Shown: piece by piece, positions 5,381-5,770 of the stretch
How the letters are laid out: every line of letters begins with the position of its first letter
Position numbering within the stretch: the stretch's first letter is position 1
NCBI RefSeq assembly: GCF_015207245.1
Contig: NZ_JADEXF010000279.1
Location: forward strand, 1-5,770
DNA length: 5,770 nt
Source of the DNA: Nostoc cf. edaphicum LEGE 07299
Lineage (GTDB): Bacteria > Cyanobacteriota > Cyanobacteriia > Cyanobacteriales > Nostocaceae
Direction of reading: 5' to 3'
The notes under the pieces: generated by a model
What the model was told of the DNA's origin: nothing
What the model saw: the letters and a program-made list of their open reading frames with translations, nothing else
Database searches by the model: none
Program-made: the position numbers and the translations under genes

Positions 5381-5592
5381 ATGAAAACTAAAACTCCAGC
5401 AATGCTTTTGAGACTACCAGAGGACATCAAAGACCTTCTAGAGTCAGCCAAGGCTATTACAGGTAAGTCTAAACAGCAACTCATCACCGACTGTATCAGA
5501 CAAGGCTAGGGGATTATCCAGCGATCGAAGTATCCATACTAGGTAAGCTAGATAGCCTAGAAACCCGGATAACCACCCTAGAATCCAAATAA
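5381..5592 (+). pseudogene. Small RHH DNA-binding gene, frameshifted
   Basis: From the ATG at 5381 the open frame encodes 42 residues (to TAG at 5507-5509), almost exactly one ribbon-helix-helix domain: MLLRLPEDIKDLLESAK, then GKSKQQLITDCIRQG. It aligns with the N-terminus of the 297-residue protein (LRLPxD, SKxQ, IRxG). In the -1 frame the sequence continues without a break after IRQ as GLGDYPAIEVSILGKLDS and LETRITTLESK, ending at TAA 5590-5592. This tail has the heptad pattern of a coiled coil and restores the RHH-typical ...IRQGL junction. Adding one base near 5504-5506 would restore a 70-residue protein. I see no canonical slippery heptamer, so a frameshift mutation or sequencing error is likelier than programmed frameshifting, but the 42-residue product could still bind DNA. 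The promoter and ribosome-binding site are strong. Confidence 0.65.
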
Positions 5593-5621
5593 GTATAAAT
5601 AATCATTCCTATCTCTTAACC

Positions 5622-5643
5622 ACCCTAGATTAACCTCTAGGGT
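5622..5643. terminator. Possible terminator after the small RHH gene
   Basis: A perfect 8-bp hairpin, ACCCTAGA (5622-5629), loop TTAACC, TCTAGGGT (5636-5643), follows the tail of the frameshifted gene by 30 nt. The T run after it is short (TT then CC), so termination may be weak. Confidence 0.4.
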
Positions 5644-5673
5644 TTCCTGTTATGGTATCTAGTATCTCCCTTA

Positions 5674-5710
5674 TGGTATCTGGTATGATACCACCTTAAT
5701 GAGGGGGATA
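5674..5710. repeat. Composite repeat unit F (inverted)
   Basis: TGGTATCTGGTATGATACCA (5674-5693) is the exact reverse complement of the unit C iteron. It is followed after 9 nt by GGGGGATA, so it is a complete unit in the opposite orientation with the same spacing. A partial copy, TGGTATCTAGTAT (5653-5665), precedes it. By analogy with unit A, it may be the operator of a plus-strand gene beyond the window. Confidence 0.8.
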
Positions 5711-5738
5711 ATATAGGTTATCAGACATTTGGGGATTA

Positions 5739-5761
5739 TTAGGGTATAAGGTTAACCCTAA
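5739..5761. repeat. Inverted repeat near the right edge
   Basis: TTAGGGT (5739-5745), a 9-nt spacer and ACCCTAA (5755-5761) form a perfect 7-bp inverted repeat. There is no T run, so it is not an obvious terminator. It could be a protein-binding site upstream of a gene that begins beyond the window. No reading frame is supported between 5593 and the end. Confidence 0.35.
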
Positions 5762-5770
5762 GTACCTAAA

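Noticed and set aside
5381..5592. Programmed -1 ribosomal frameshift in the small RHH gene
   Set aside because: No slippery heptamer of the X XXY YYZ type lies at the junction and no clear stimulatory stem directly follows. A simple indel is the better explanation.
4794..5710. CRISPR array
   Set aside because: The repeats are palindrome-based operators separated by 62-95 nt of partly duplicated sequence. Spacers are not uniform in length, one unit is inverted and there are no cas genes.

Overview
The window looks like DNA from a filamentous, probably heterocyst-forming cyanobacterium of the Nostoc/Anabaena type. The evidence is a heptanucleotide short tandem repeat at the left edge, a Tab2/Atab2-family gene typical of oxygenic phototrophs, and four complete copies of the cyanobacterial palindrome GCGATCGC.

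The window falls into two parts. Positions 1 to about 1362 are ordinary chromosome: the tandem repeat, the Tab2-like gene on the minus strand, and about 460 bases of intergenic DNA with at most a decayed reading frame and a tRNA-type terminator. At 1363-1406 lies the 3' half of a tRNA-Cys(GCA) gene on the minus strand. It is cut off inside the anticodon stem, and the sequence beyond it is no longer tRNA-like. A tyrosine recombinase gene starts about 120 bases away. This is the arrangement expected at the distal junction of an element integrated into a tRNA-Cys gene, so I read everything right of about 1406 as a mobile element that continues past the window. The intact tRNA-Cys should lie at its other end.

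Within the element, in order, are: the integrase (+), whose promoter is covered by repeated TGGCTATCA sites; a convergent small basic protein (-); a membrane-anchored protein of unknown function (+); a two-gene operon (-) encoding a 297-residue ribbon-helix-helix (RHH) protein and a 74-residue protein overlapping it by one base; a gene-free stretch of about 590 bases; and a second, very small RHH gene (+) that is frameshifted.

The gene-free stretch is the most striking part. A 37-bp composite unit occurs five times in it in the same orientation and a sixth time inverted beyond the small RHH gene. Each unit is TATCYCYC, then exactly 9 bases, then a 20-bp iteron built on the palindrome TGGTATSATACCA. 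One unit covers the -10 box and ribosome-binding site of the 297-residue RHH gene. Two DnaA-box-like sites, one a perfect consensus, sit in a mirrored arrangement about the third unit, next to an AT-rich segment. The simplest model is an integrative plasmid-like element whose RHH protein binds the repeats. These could act as operator, partition centromere or replication origin. No replicase, ParA/ParM or relaxase gene is visible in the window, so the model rests on the DNA sites and the RHH fold alone.
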